A stretch of 64,000 nt of DNA from Aquimarina sp. Aq78 (GCF_900299525.1 NZ_OMKA01000003.1:372001-436000); one strand, 5' to 3'. Shown: positions 7,787 to 17,991, counted from the first letter of the stretch. Made by a program: numbers and translations. Notes: a model not told the origin generated them from the sequence alone.

Positions 7787-10700
7787 TTAATATTTAAAAA
7801 CCCTTAATGTTTCTGTTTTTGTATCTGTCATTATTTTTACAAAATAGCTTCCAGACATTTTAATCTGCTGTCCTAAAGTTATTTGCCCAGGATTTTTTCC
7901 ATACTTTTTATGGATCAACAATTTTCCTTGTATGTCATAAACTTTTACCACCAAGTCTCTTTTATCCAATGTTGATGTATTGATCACAAAGTTCTCGGTA
8001 AATGGATTAGGAAAAATAGTAATGGTATTACCTAAGCTATAATCATTGCGATTTTTTAAGTTCATTACTTTTGTAGTAATGGTCTGATTTGGATTTGTAT
8101 TATATGCATAATCCAAAATAGTATAGGATAGGCCATTATTGGCTACTGATATATGAAACCAACCGTAATGTGTATTACCGCTAATTTTAAAAGTAAACCC
8201 TACAAAGCCAGATTTTCCTTTCCAATCGGTATAATCAGAAGAACTTATGATGTAGCTATTAGATTCTGCTCTAAAATTACTGGCACTATCAATTCCTACT
8301 CCTTCTCCTATTAATGTTACATTTTTACTAGTACCTACACATACAAGATCCTTATCGTAAGTAACCAATCTCACAGAGTTGCTAGTATACCAGGCACCAT
8401 AATCTTTATTATCTCCCGTTTCTATTCTAAAGAACTCCCAGGTATTTGATGAGGTCACCGTTATATCATTAATATCTACATAAACTACTCCTGTATCTGT
8501 ATTACAAGGAGTACAAGAACCACCGCAATCTATTCCGGTTTCATTTCCATTCTGGATACCATCATTACAAGTAGGTGTTGAACCTGTTCCTATAGAAATA
8601 GTATAATCTTCTACTTCTCCATAATCAAAAGAACCACATGATGATGGGATTGTATTGTATCTCATTGATACTCTCATTCTGGTATTTCCATTTTTTGCAC
8701 CATCAGGAATTGTGAAGTTTCCATTTACAGAAGTGTCTTTTGATGCCGCTTTGCTCAACACTTGTTCATTAGCATCTTCAAAATCTCCATCCTGATTATA
8801 ATCTATCCATACACTATAAGCTTCTGTATAAGTAGTGCCTGTCCAAGTTGGAGTTATAGTAATCGTATGAGCAATTCCTTTAGACAAAGCTGTAGATACA
8901 GAAGTAAAGTCATTATATCCTCCACTTCCCGCTGTAGATGTATTATCAATAGTTCCTAATTGAACTCTGCTAATATATTCATCAGATACACTATTTCCAT
9001 TTGCAGCACAGTAAGTTAAAGTAGCACAGGGAGCACATGAACCGCCACAATCTACTCCAGTTTCATCTCCATTTTGGATACCATCACTACAGGTTGGTGT
9101 AACCTGACAAGGAGTACATGAACCCCCGCAATCTACACCGGTTTCATCTCCATTTTGGATACCATCATTACACGTTGGCGTTGTGCTATTTCCAACATAC
9201 ACCGTATAATCTTCTACTTCACCCAAATACGTATCATTTCCGCAAGGATTTATTTTATCTTTAGATCCATATCCCATTCTTACTCTCATTCGTAATGGAG
9301 TCCCTGTTAATGCTGAAGAAGGTACAGTTACTGTGCCATTATAGGGCCCAGGGCCGTAAAGAGAAAACACTTCTTCGTCTGTATCTATAAAATCTCCGTC
9401 CTGATTCCAATCGATCCAGGCTCCAATTGCATTATATGACCAGTTCTCATTTATAGTCTTTATAGTCAATGCAACTTGTTCTCCTTTTTGAACAACTGTA
9501 GATAAATTGGTATGATCCGAATAGGGATTATGAGCTGTACTATTATTAATATCTCCAAAAATTACCTGAGTAATGTGTAGCGAACTATCTTCATTAGATG
9601 CATCACAAAAGGTTATTGGAGCTTTTTCTATATTTAGCGTTACCGATTTAGAATCTGTTGCTCCATCATTATCATATGCTATGATCGTTAATTCATGTTG
9701 TCCCGGAGACAGAAAATTTAATTTATTGATATGAGTCCATTGATAAGGAGCTACATAATCTGTAGAAATTAATTCTCCATCTACTTTTAATTCAGCTTTT
9801 TCGACTTTTTCATCATCTTTTATAACAGTTTCTACAGCTATATTTTCTTTTTGAACAAAATTCTGTCCGTTAGAAGGTTTTAGCAATGTAATTACCGGTG
9901 GAGTATTAACAGGAGCTGGATCATTTGTTACTATAATTGAATAATCTTCAATTTCTCCAATACTGTTTTGCGTTCCGCAAGGGGTTATATTATCTTCTGC
10001 TCCATAACTCATTCGTACCCTCATTCGGGTTGTGCCTAATTTTGCACCAGATGGAGGCGTAATTTGTTGATTATATGGTCCCGCAGCATATTTATGAAAA
10101 ACTTCTTCTCCAGCATCTACAAAATCTCCATCTTGATTCCAATCAATCCATACTCCTAATGCATTATAACTCCAATGTCCGTTTTGTACTGTAATATCTA
10201 ATAGAGTACTTTGGTTGGTTCGTATTATTGCTGCCAACGAGGTATAATCTACATAGGATGTTGTATATCCCGAAGTATTTTCAAAATCACCTAATTGAAT
10301 TTTAGTGATATGTACATCATCTCCTCCTTCTTTATTGGTGGCGCTACAATATGTATTCGTACCAGAAGGATATACTTTAATATAATTCTGAATTGTCTTT
10401 GTATCACTGCTTCCTGCAGTTCCTTTTGCCGTTAAAGTAACATTATACTCTCCTGGAGAATTATATGTTATCTGTGGCGTCTGTTGATCGGTTACACTAG
10501 AAGGAGATCCAGATGGAAAAGACCAGTCAAGACCTGTAATATACCCCGTAGATTCGTTTACAAAATCTATTTTTCCTCCTGCAATAGTAGTCACATTTGC
10601 AGCCGAAAACTCTGCTACCGGATTATCACTAATATCGGCATCCTTAAGTGGCCCTGTGATTATAAAATCGGCAGAACGACTACCTGATGAATTTAAATTT

Positions 10701-12865
10701 TTAAAATACCCTACAGTATATTTAAAATTATTTACGAGTTCATTTTCTCTAAGCTTCAATATAACATTGTCTAGCTGTTTAGCAATATCTTTAGGAGCAG
10801 CTCCTGATCCAGAACCCGTAACCTTACCTTCTATTTTAAAACGACGATAGGATTTTTCGGCATCTATCGCAACCGAAATATTACTGGTATTGGGTAGGTT
10901 TCCTATTTCATTTTGAATTGCAGAAGGGCTTCCGATACTAATTTGATTATCATCAGACCAACTTGTCGTAGGTTGCCATCCAATTACTTGTTCATTTTTT
11001 ACGTCAAGTAAAAAATTATTATACGAAGTTTCTCCATTATTTCTAAGTTCACTTACAAAATTATCAAATCCGGTAATATCATTATTTCTGGTATACTCAA
11101 AAAAGCGTTTTAAATAGTCAAAATTGTTAAGATACCAATTGTACCAGGCCGCGTTTCCGTAGGTATAATGGTAAAAATTCCCACTTGTATAGCTTGAGTT
11201 AAAAACAGTATTTAGTGTAGGCCAACCCGATCCCTTATTGATAATAGCCCTGGTATTTTGCGCTAACATTTGTACCCCATTAGTATCTGTAGATCCGGCA
11301 AAAAAATCAGCCATACCTTCTTCATACCAAACTAGTCTACTATTATTATATATATCTGATGATCCCCAATTACCTGGTACCAAATACCTTCCTTGTAAAT
11401 AATGACAATATTCATGTCTAAATAACGATTCCAGAGATAAAGAGCTTTCTACTCCAACAGTTCGGTCCCAGGTATAAAAAGTCGCAATCCCTTCGAGATA
11501 CATTCCTCCATTATCAGTACGAATACCAAATAACAATGGTGCATAATCATCATATTGTTGTTTAGAACCAAAAACTATCATATTAATGGTAGTATTAGTA
11601 TCTCCTGCAACCGGTTCATCTGTTTGTAATAATCTAAAAAACTGACTTTGTACTTGTTTAGCAGCATGATACAGGTTTTGTATTTTTTCATCACTAAGAG
11701 GAGTTCGAATGATCATTTTATCATCATCATACGATACTGTCTTTGGAAACAAATACTCTTCTACTTCTTGTCGTATAGACAATGGATGTTGACAAAGGTT
11801 ATACGCACTACAATCTCCATATTGATTTAGCGCCATTTTTGCTTTTGCCCAATTAGGAGATAGCTTTGGGAAATAATTGGTTATAGCAGCCAGGTGTCCT
11901 TGTATATCACCAATAAGCTTATCAGATTTTGCTAGTATAGCCAATGCACCGGTCGCATTTTGCCACAAATATTGAAAATCCCCTCCTTTATTAATCAATG
12001 CACTATTCACTGCTGCTTTTGCTAACAAATCAATAGATTGTTTGTCACTAACCAGTCCGTTTACAAAATCATCAGTTACACTATTGTAAAAAGCATTATA
12101 AACTGTATTCATCCCTTTTGTATACGCTTTTTCTATATCTGGATCTGTAATAGATGTCCAGGTTTCGTTAACCGCAAAATCTCGTAACACTCTTTCAAAA
12201 AGATTAATAGAAGCTGGTTTATGACGTGATTTTAAATCTCCTGCCACTATAAGTATTTCCTGTAATACATCCATAGCGTATACACTATGTTTAAGAAGTG
12301 ACGAGTTACCTCCTAAACCAGAGATAGCTTCATGTATTGCGCTATACGTATCTGGTGTTAAATCAATTGAAGTTTGATTAAAATCCAGATAAATAGCAAT
12401 GTGCAGATAAATTGTTAATCCATACATCCCTGTACTGTTGGTTCCATTATATGAGGATGCCAGACCTCTTACTTCATTGGCGACTGCTTTTACTTTGGCA
12501 TTAGAAAAAATACTTGTTGAATAGGAACTGTAGTTAAATAAATCCCTGTAACAATCATAATCACCAGCCTGCCTCATAGCATTAATTAATGCAGAAGTAG
12601 ATAAACTACCCCACTGTGCATTGGTACTATATTGACATACCGCTTTTTTAGCTATTCCAAAAGAATTGTCTTTGGCTTTAGCACTAGGAATAATGCTCTC
12701 ATTTTGATGAGAAGCTCTTGAACAATGATCTGATGAATGATTTGATGATGATGATATTGGTATGGGGTTCTGATTTTGAGCAAATGATAATTGAATTATC
12801 ATTATTAGGCCAAAAAATAGCCATATTGTTTTTTTCTCATAAAGAGAATACTGTGAAGATTTCAT
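7787..12865 (-). CDS. M9-type collagenase-like metalloprotease, multi-domain, T9SS-secreted
   Basis: This 1692-residue enzyme has a signal peptide (IWLFFGLIMIIQLSFAQ), an M9 N-terminal activator region (about 75-400) and a gluzincin catalytic domain. The zinc site is H484-E485-x-x-H488 with a third ligand E516 in YEEGMADFF; the 32-residue spacing equals that in clostridial collagenases. Then come a PKD domain (about 748-828, SPGEYNVTLTAKG), a GEVED domain (about 838-980), an Ig-like domain (about 988-1080), two more GEVED domains (about 1085-1222 and 1285-1425), three Cys-rich linkers of the form GIQNGDETGVDCGGSC, and a T9SS sorting tail (about 1610-1692). It probably digests collagen or other fibrous animal protein outside the cell. 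The long tail suits binding to particulate substrate. It is transcribed alone. Confidence 0.92.
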   Translation of the reverse strand: MKSSQYSLYEKKTIWLFFGLIMIIQLSFAQNQNPIPISSSSNHSSDHCSRASHQNESIIPSAKAKDNSFGIAKKAVCQYSTNAQWGSLSTSALINAMRQAGDYDCYRDLFNYSSYSTSIFSNAKVKAVANEVRGLASSYNGTNSTGMYGLTIYLHIAIYLDFNQTSIDLTPDTYSAIHEAISGLGGNSSLLKHSVYAMDVLQEILIVAGDLKSRHKPASINLFERVLRDFAVNETWTSITDPDIEKAYTKGMNTVYNAFYNSVTDDFVNGLVSDKQSIDLLAKAAVNSALINKGGDFQYLWQNATGALAILAKSDKLIGDIQGHLAAITNYFPKLSPNWAKAKMALNQYGDCSAYNLCQHPLSIRQEVEEYLFPKTVSYDDDKMIIRTPLSDEKIQNLYHAAKQVQSQFFRLLQTDEPVAGDTNTTINMIVFGSKQQYDDYAPLLFGIRTDNGGMYLEGIATFYTWDRTVGVESSLSLESLFRHEYCHYLQGRYLVPGNWGSSDIYNNSRLVWYEEGMADFFAGSTDTNGVQMLAQNTRAIINKGSGWPTLNTVFNSSYTSGNFYHYTYGNAAWYNWYLNNFDYLKRFFEYTRNNDITGFDNFVSELRNNGETSYNNFLLDVKNEQVIGWQPTTSWSDDNQISIGSPSAIQNEIGNLPNTSNISVAIDAEKSYRRFKIEGKVTGSGSGAAPKDIAKQLDNVILKLRENELVNNFKYTVGYFKNLNSSGSRSADFIITGPLKDADISDNPVAEFSAANVTTIAGGKIDFVNESTGYITGLDWSFPSGSPSSVTDQQTPQITYNSPGEYNVTLTAKGTAGSSDTKTIQNYIKVYPSGTNTYCSATNKEGGDDVHITKIQLGDFENTSGYTTSYVDYTSLAAIIRTNQSTLLDITVQNGHWSYNALGVWIDWNQDGDFVDAGEEVFHKYAAGPYNQQITPPSGAKLGTTRMRVRMSYGAEDNITPCGTQNSIGEIEDYSIIVTNDPAPVNTPPVITLLKPSNGQNFVQKENIAVETVIKDDEKVEKAELKVDGELISTDYVAPYQWTHINKLNFLSPGQHELTIIAYDNDGATDSKSVTLNIEKAPITFCDASNEDSSLHITQVIFGDINNSTAHNPYSDHTNLSTVVQKGEQVALTIKTINENWSYNAIGAWIDWNQDGDFIDTDEEVFSLYGPGPYNGTVTVPSSALTGTPLRMRVRMGYGSKDKINPCGNDTYLGEVEDYTVYVGNSTTPTCNDGIQNGDETGVDCGGSCTPCQVTPTCSDGIQNGDETGVDCGGSCAPCATLTYCAANGNSVSDEYISRVQLGTIDNTSTAGSGGYNDFTSVSTALSKGIAHTITITPTWTGTTYTEAYSVWIDYNQDGDFEDANEQVLSKAASKDTSVNGNFTIPDGAKNGNTRMRVSMRYNTIPSSCGSFDYGEVEDYTISIGTGSTPTCNDGIQNGNETGIDCGGSCTPCNTDTGVVYVDINDITVTSSNTWEFFRIETGDNKDYGAWYTSNSVRLVTYDKDLVCVGTSKNVTLIGEGVGIDSASNFRAESNSYIISSSDYTDWKGKSGFVGFTFKISGNTHYGWFHISVANNGLSYTILDYAYNTNPNQTITTKVMNLKNRNDYSLGNTITIFPNPFTENFVINTSTLDKRDLVVKVYDIQGKLLIHKKYGKNPGQITLGQQIKMSGSYFVKIMTDTKTETLRVFKY

Positions 12866-13576
12866 AAGATTTGTGTAAATAAAATATCCCTCGATCTATT
12901 ATAGGTCTATCGATCAGGATAAATAAGTTAGGTTTTAAATAAATAAGTATACTTCGAGGTCATAAAGAATATCCTTTATACTCGAAAATAGATAATAAGC
13001 CTTTTATGATGTTGTCTATTAATACTACAACGCCATAAATCAATAGTCTTTTAGCATCTATATAAACGAATATATCATGTACGTTTACTAGATGCTTCTT
13101 TGCTTCTTAATTGTATGTAAAAACCAAAGTATGTGTGTCTTTAAAAAAATAAATCACGCCAACAATTATGTTGAGCCCGTATCTTCATAGACACCTCGAA
13201 GTGCAGAAATAATCTTGTTCTTGTGTTCAGGAAAAATTGAACGTAGTTGATTGTTTTTCATCGTTTTAAAGTTTGTGTTTCTTAGTTACCATAAAATTAA
13301 TTGATTTAAAAAATGAATATCAATAGTATATTATCCAAAACTGATCCTATGTTAACTTTAATTTGATCATTTATCTTTTTTAATGGTATAAATAGTATTT
13401 CACAAACCAAATAAGTTTAAAATCAGGAGAAATACGATCAACGAAAAATATCTCTCCCAAAAGCTCAAAACAGCTTCTAAACAATAATAAAATGTCGTTA
13501 AAGTGGCTCATGCAGATATTATACTATTCTTATAAAACTTTAAAAATCAGCTAATAACCTTTTTAACAACAGCTTA
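12866..13576. other. 711-base gap with hairpins and one possible tiny gene
   Basis: No gene longer than 31 codons is supported here. A two-part hairpin lies at 12953-12986 (TTCGAG/CTCGAA outside, ATAAAG/CTTTAT inside). A second inverted repeat lies at 13054-13095 (GCATCTA and TAAACG arms, one bulge). A 31-codon frame runs at 13166-13261 on the minus strand. The gap is large for this window, so a small RNA or leader upstream of the collagenase gene is possible. Confidence 0.4.
13166..13261 (-). CDS. Possible 31-residue small protein
   Basis: An ATG at 13261 opens 31 codons ending in TAA: it starts MKNNQLRSIFPEHKNKIIS and ends YEDTGST. The composition (charged, with an Ile/Leu helix and no low-complexity run) is protein-like and it stands alone in a gap. 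There is no clear ribosome binding site, which is common in Bacteroidetes. I do not recognise it; it could be chance. Confidence 0.3.
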   Translation of the reverse strand: MKNNQLRSIFPEHKNKIISALRGVYEDTGST

Positions 13577-13639
13577 TTGGTTTTTTGGAATAAAAGAACA
13601 ATCCAAATTTGTATTTTTGCACGAAATTTATGCGTACTG

Positions 13640-14026
13640 ATGAGAATTCTATTCTCCATACTACTATTTGCTTCTTTTGCCATACGCCCTGCTATGGAAA
13701 TCAGTACTGTACTCTACTACCAACTTAATATTGATACTATTGTAGAAAAATATTGTGTAAATAAAGAACGCCCTCGTCTTAATTGTAATGGTAAGTGTTA
13801 TTTAATGAGTCAAATGAAGGCTAAGACACAGTCTTCAAAAGAAAATTCTGATACCACCATTATAACAGAAGCTTTTATTCCTTTATTTTTTCAAGAAAAT
13901 ACAATGCAAATAAAAAATACAAATCCGTTTGTTTCAGAAAACACTCAGAATTGGAAATTAAAAAACTGCCGTTTAAAAACTATCTCTAAAGATATTGATC
14001 ACCCTCCTGAGTATATCTTTTCTTAA
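13640..14026 (+). CDS. Small secreted or membrane-anchored Cys-containing protein, iron-block associated
   Basis: I choose the ATG at 13640 because the protein then starts with a hydrophobic leader (RILFSILLFASFAIRPAMEI) of signal-anchor type; an in-frame ATG at 13577 would put 21 extra residues before it. The 128-residue protein has the motif EKYCVNKERPRLNCNGKCYL (about residues 36-55), with three cysteines, followed by a polar tail. From memory, small proteins with a CNGKCYL motif occur beside TonB receptor and PepSY genes in Bacteroidetes; a role in metal uptake is inferred. The TonB-dependent receptor starts 333 bases downstream, after a hairpin. Confidence 0.75.
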   Translation: MRILFSILLFASFAIRPAMEISTVLYYQLNIDTIVEKYCVNKERPRLNCNGKCYLMSQMKAKTQSSKENSDTTIITEAFIPLFFQENTMQIKNTNPFVSENTQNWKLKNCRLKTISKDIDHPPEYIFS

Positions 14027-14358
14027 TTACATAACATATTTTGAATTTAATTTTTGAATAGATCATCGGTTCTTATTCAAAAATTACTATTACAAAAAAT
14101 TCAACATTTTTTAATATCAAAAAGACGATATTTCCTGGTATACATACTTAGGTTTTTAGTTGAATAAACACCTAGTAAGGTTCAATAATCATCAGTCAAA
14201 ATGCTTCGATAAAGAAAAGTAAAGCTCTTTGTCTAGTCCTGTATAAAAAGATTTTTGAATTCAGATTATTTGTTTTCGACTTACCATACCTTAAAAGTGT
14301 GGTATTCTAGGTCATACTCTATATAGAGAAAAATCGTCATTGCAACTCATTATATACA
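14027..14358. other. 332-base gap before the TonB receptor
   Basis: I find no gene here. It opens with a terminator-like hairpin (14048-14086) and later has two imperfect inverted repeats (about 14147-14177 and 14282-14305) that may belong to the receptor promoter. I could not recognise a convincing Fur box. Confidence 0.4.
14048..14086 (+). terminator. Hairpin, possible terminator or attenuator
   Basis: A perfect 13-bp stem (14048-14060 with 14074-14086, arm TAATTTTTGAATA) lies 21 bases after the stop of the small Cys protein. It is AT-rich and lacks a clean U run, so termination is only likely. Confidence 0.5.
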
Positions 14359-16692
14359 ATGAAAAACATATTAGTTTATGCTGTTACTCTATGTTTAGGG
14401 GTATACGGTTATACACAACAATCATATAAAGGAAAAATAGTAGACAGTGCTAATCATCCATTATCAGGAGCAACTATTATTGACTCTAATAGTACTACTA
14501 ATGGAGTTATGAGTGACTCGGAAGGAGTTTTTAAAATCACATTAGAAAATTCTACAGAAGTCACTATTAGTTTTTTGGGATATATCTCCAAAAAAACAAG
14601 TTTAACAGATGCTTTTAATATCATTAAATTAACAGAAGATAATGTAGCCTTAGAAGAAGTTTTGGTAACCTCTGCCAGTAGAGAGGTTCAAAAACGTTCT
14701 GAGGTACCTGGATCTATTGCTTCAATACATACACAAGCTATTGCAGAAACTAAAGCTTTTGGTATTGATCAATTGGTAAACCAGGTGCCAGGAGTATTTA
14801 TGTCTACTTCCCGATCAGCAAGTAATGAACAACATTTTATGGCTGTTCGTACTCCTATTTCTACAAAAGCGTTATTCTTATACCTGGAAGACGGTATTCA
14901 AATTCGACCTACATCGGTATTTAATCACAATGCTTTATTAGAGATGAACAACACTTCTTTTGGTCGTGTTGAGGTATTAAAAGGTCCGGCTTCAAGCATT
15001 TATGGTAGCGAAGCTATCGGAGGTAGTTTTAATTTTATTACCAAAAACCCAACGGAAAACCTTAATGGTAGTGTTGGTTTTCAAATCAATGACCTAGGAC
15101 TAACTCGATATGAATTCGAAATTTCTGATCAAACCAGTGAAAAATTCGGTTTTTATCTGGGAAGCCATCATGTACAGCGTGAAGATGGTCCTATAGAACA
15201 TAGTGATTATGAAAAGTTAGCTGTTACTTTTAAAACAGTCTATGATATTACCGAAACCGCAAGATGGACAACTGTTTTCGACCTTATAGATTATCGATCC
15301 GATATGTCTGGTTCTCTAAGTGAATCCAACTACAATGAAGGAAATTATGAAAGTGATCAAACGTTTACCGAAAGAGAAGCAATTACATTTAGAGCCAGAA
15401 CTACACTAGACAAATTTTGGAGCAACACTAATAAGACTTCATTCAATTTTATTGTTAGAAACAATCGAATGGATCAAATTCCTTCTTATAGAATACGGCA
15501 ATTTAGAAATCAGGGGCAGTTAACAGGATTGGGTTCGGGAGAAGTAAACTCTAACCAGTTTAAAAGCTTTGTGGGATTAATTCAACATAAGTTAGACTTC
15601 AACTTTGCTAATTCTTCTTTAATCATTGGTACTACAGCAGATTATTCCCCACAAGATTATGTGGCAGAGACCATACAAGTTGTTGTTGATCCCGAAACGG
15701 GAAGAAATCTGGGGTACGCTGTTAACTCCAGAGATTTTATCCTTAATTATAAAGCTAATATATTTAATTATGCTGGCTTTTTTCAATATGAGATATCGCC
15801 TATCGATGCCTTAAAAATCACTGCGGCATTACGTTATGATGGTTTTGAATATGATTATGACAATCAAGTTGAAACCACAGGCGTAAATGACGCTGTCGAC
15901 AATTTTAATAATCTAACTCCAAAATTAGGTCTCAATTATAATTTTAATACAAAAACCGGAATGTATGCAAACTATTCGCAAGGGTTTGCACCACCCCAGG
16001 TTTCTACATTGTATCGTAATCGAAATGAACTACTAGGTATAAAACCAAGTCGTTATCATAATTACGAAGTTGGAGGTTATTTTACTATTCCTTCAAAATT
16101 AAAATTAGATGCTGCTATTTATCTTCTCGAAGGACAAAACACCTTAATTACTTTACGAGATGCAGATGATAATTTTTTTAGCACCAATGCTGGTAAAACA
16201 AGATCATATGGTATCGAGTATGGCATAACCTGGATCCCTATAGAAGGGTTATCCATAACTCATAATGGTAGTTATGCGCAGCATCGCTATGTAGAGTTTT
16301 TTGATAGAGGAATTGATTATTCTGATACCGACAGAGAAACAGCTCCTAATCTATTGGGAACTTCTTTAATTACATATCGTAAGAAGTATGAAAACAGTTT
16401 TGGATTCAGCTTAACGGCAGAACACGAATTGGTAGGTAAATACAATACCAGTTTCGAAAATCAGATAGCTAATGAAAATGGAACTTTTGATACGGCAACC
16501 TATGATGGACACTCTGTTTTTAACCTTAGAGCTACCATTCAATATAAAGATTTTGAAGTATGGGGTCATGCACTTAACATTTTTGATGAGTTGTATGCAG
16601 CGAGAGCTTCATTTAATAGATTTAGAGGAGAAAATAGTTTCACAATTGGTAATCCAAGAGCTTTCCATCTTGGAGTGAAGTATAACTTCTAA
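14359..16692 (+). CDS. TonB-dependent receptor (probable siderophore/iron receptor)
   Basis: The 777-residue outer-membrane protein has a signal peptide, an N-terminal carboxypeptidase-regulatory-like domain (about 22-105, with KIVDSANHPLSGATI), a plug domain (about 115-230, GIDQLVNQVPGVFMSTSR ... RVEVLKGPASSIYGSEAIGG) and a beta-barrel ending in a C-terminal aromatic (AFHLGVKYNF). A PepSY membrane protein follows in the same direction and a Cys-rich small protein precedes, an arrangement common for ferric-siderophore or metal uptake. It has no SusD partner, so carbohydrate uptake is unlikely. The ligand is inferred from context only. Confidence 0.92.
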   Translation: MKNILVYAVTLCLGVYGYTQQSYKGKIVDSANHPLSGATIIDSNSTTNGVMSDSEGVFKITLENSTEVTISFLGYISKKTSLTDAFNIIKLTEDNVALEEVLVTSASREVQKRSEVPGSIASIHTQAIAETKAFGIDQLVNQVPGVFMSTSRSASNEQHFMAVRTPISTKALFLYLEDGIQIRPTSVFNHNALLEMNNTSFGRVEVLKGPASSIYGSEAIGGSFNFITKNPTENLNGSVGFQINDLGLTRYEFEISDQTSEKFGFYLGSHHVQREDGPIEHSDYEKLAVTFKTVYDITETARWTTVFDLIDYRSDMSGSLSESNYNEGNYESDQTFTEREAITFRARTTLDKFWSNTNKTSFNFIVRNNRMDQIPSYRIRQFRNQGQLTGLGSGEVNSNQFKSFVGLIQHKLDFNFANSSLIIGTTADYSPQDYVAETIQVVVDPETGRNLGYAVNSRDFILNYKANIFNYAGFFQYEISPIDALKITAALRYDGFEYDYDNQVETTGVNDAVDNFNNLTPKLGLNYNFNTKTGMYANYSQGFAPPQVSTLYRNRNELLGIKPSRYHNYEVGGYFTIPSKLKLDAAIYLLEGQNTLITLRDADDNFFSTNAGKTRSYGIEYGITWIPIEGLSITHNGSYAQHRYVEFFDRGIDYSDTDRETAPNLLGTSLITYRKKYENSFGFSLTAEHELVGKYNTSFENQIANENGTFDTATYDGHSVFNLRATIQYKDFEVWGHALNIFDELYAARASFNRFRGENSFTIGNPRAFHLGVKYNF

Positions 16693-16698
16693 TAACCA

Positions 16699-16729
16699 GC
16701 CTTCACAGGTTTTTAAAACCTGTGAAGGC
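16699..16729. repeat. 31-bp perfect palindrome between receptor and PepSY genes
   Basis: Two 15-base arms (16699-16713 and 16715-16729) around a single T pair perfectly; the arm begins GCCTTCACAGG. It begins 6 bases after the receptor stop and ends 16 bases before the PepSY start. It may be a dispersed intergenic palindrome of REP type, or a transcript-processing hairpin within the operon. No other copy occurs in the window. Confidence 0.65.
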
Positions 16730-16745
16730 CAATTTCACCTAAGAA

Positions 16746-17987
16746 ATGAAAAAAAACAAAAAATTAAATCAATGGCTTTGGAAATGGCATTTTATTGCTG
16801 GATTAATATCGCTTCCGTTTATAATTGTACTTTCTATAACCGGCGGGATATATTTATTCAAAGCAGATTACGAGGCCTCGAAGCAAAAGCATATTAAAGA
16901 AGTCGTTGTACAAGGAGCCCCTATTTCTCTTCAGGAACAATGGGAAATCGCAAACAAAAATGTTATTAAAAAACCCAATACAATGGTTTTAACTTCTACT
17001 GCCAATCAGGCAACCGAATTTATATCAGGGCGTTTTGGCGGAAAAAGTAGTGTATACGTAAATCCATATTCAGGTGATATTTCCGGAGAAATTATTACCC
17101 GGGATACAGATATGTTTAAAATCAGAAAACTACACGGTGAATTACTAATGGGTACGTTTGGTACTAAAATCGTTGAGCTTATCGCTAGTTGGATGGTAGT
17201 TCTCATACTAACCGGGTTATACGTTTGGTGGCCCGAACGTGGCCGGAAAATAAAAGGTGTTTTTATACCCAGAACAAATCAGGGAAAGAGAACATTTTAT
17301 AGAGATATACATGCTATTACAGGGTTTTGGGTTTCTGGATTATTACTTCTCATTTTAGCCGGTGGTTTTCCCTGGACAGATGTATTTGGTGATAACTTTA
17401 AACAACTTCAAAAAATAACAAATACTGGCTATCCAGCTACATGGAAAGGACATCAATTGCAGTCAAATGATAAAGGAGATGCTTTAACATTAGATCAAAT
17501 GGCAGCCAAAGCAGAGGCACTTGACCTTCCGGGAACAGTACTGGTTCACTTTCCAAAAGGACCAAAAAGTATTTTTAGCGTATCTAATTTAAATCCATCG
17601 GATCTGAATACTCAAAAAAAGATTCATTTTGATCAATATTCTGGTAGGCAAATATTATCTAATAATTGGGATGACGTAGGGATTTTAATGCGTGGTCGAA
17701 TGTGGGTTATGGCATTTCATCAAGGAGAGTTTGGAGCCTGGAGCTGGTGGTTGATGTTACTAACCGCAATAGCATTAACTATAATGAGCATCTCTGCTTT
17801 GATTTCTTATATCATGCGAAAACGTAAAGGAGATTGGGGGGTTCCAAAAGTGCCTGTGACCTTCAAAATCGGATATGGAGTCATCGTACTGATAGGAATC
17901 TTAGCTATAGTTTTTCCACTATTCGGAATAAGTCTTATTTTGATCATTGGTACAGAATATCTAACAAAAAAAATCAAGAAATCTTAA
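16746..17987 (+). CDS. PepSY-associated membrane protein (PepSY-TM; iron-uptake reductase-like)
   Basis: The 413-residue protein begins LNQWLWKWHFIAGLISLPFI, the first membrane helix of PepSY-TM proteins with its conserved His, and has about four to five membrane helices (also VELIASWMVVLILTGLYVWW, TGFWVSGLLLLILAGG and a pair at the C-terminus) and periplasmic PepSY segments. Members such as FoxB/PiuB-like proteins reduce or release ferric siderophores in the periplasm or inner membrane. It follows the TonB receptor by 53 bases that include a palindrome, so the pair is probably co-transcribed. Family is secure; reductase activity is from family knowledge. Confidence 0.88.
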   Translation: MKKNKKLNQWLWKWHFIAGLISLPFIIVLSITGGIYLFKADYEASKQKHIKEVVVQGAPISLQEQWEIANKNVIKKPNTMVLTSTANQATEFISGRFGGKSSVYVNPYSGDISGEIITRDTDMFKIRKLHGELLMGTFGTKIVELIASWMVVLILTGLYVWWPERGRKIKGVFIPRTNQGKRTFYRDIHAITGFWVSGLLLLILAGGFPWTDVFGDNFKQLQKITNTGYPATWKGHQLQSNDKGDALTLDQMAAKAEALDLPGTVLVHFPKGPKSIFSVSNLNPSDLNTQKKIHFDQYSGRQILSNNWDDVGILMRGRMWVMAFHQGEFGAWSWWLMLLTAIALTIMSISALISYIMRKRKGDWGVPKVPVTFKIGYGVIVLIGILAIVFPLFGISLILIIGTEYLTKKIKKS

Positions 17988-17991
17988 TCTA

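Noticed and set aside
13577..13639. Upstream ATG extending the small Cys protein by 21 residues
   Set aside because: The extension would place polar and Cys-rich residues before the hydrophobic leader and spoil the signal sequence.
14027..14358. Fur box before the TonB receptor
   Set aside because: I looked for a GATAAT-type palindrome and found no convincing match, so iron control is not claimed from sequence.
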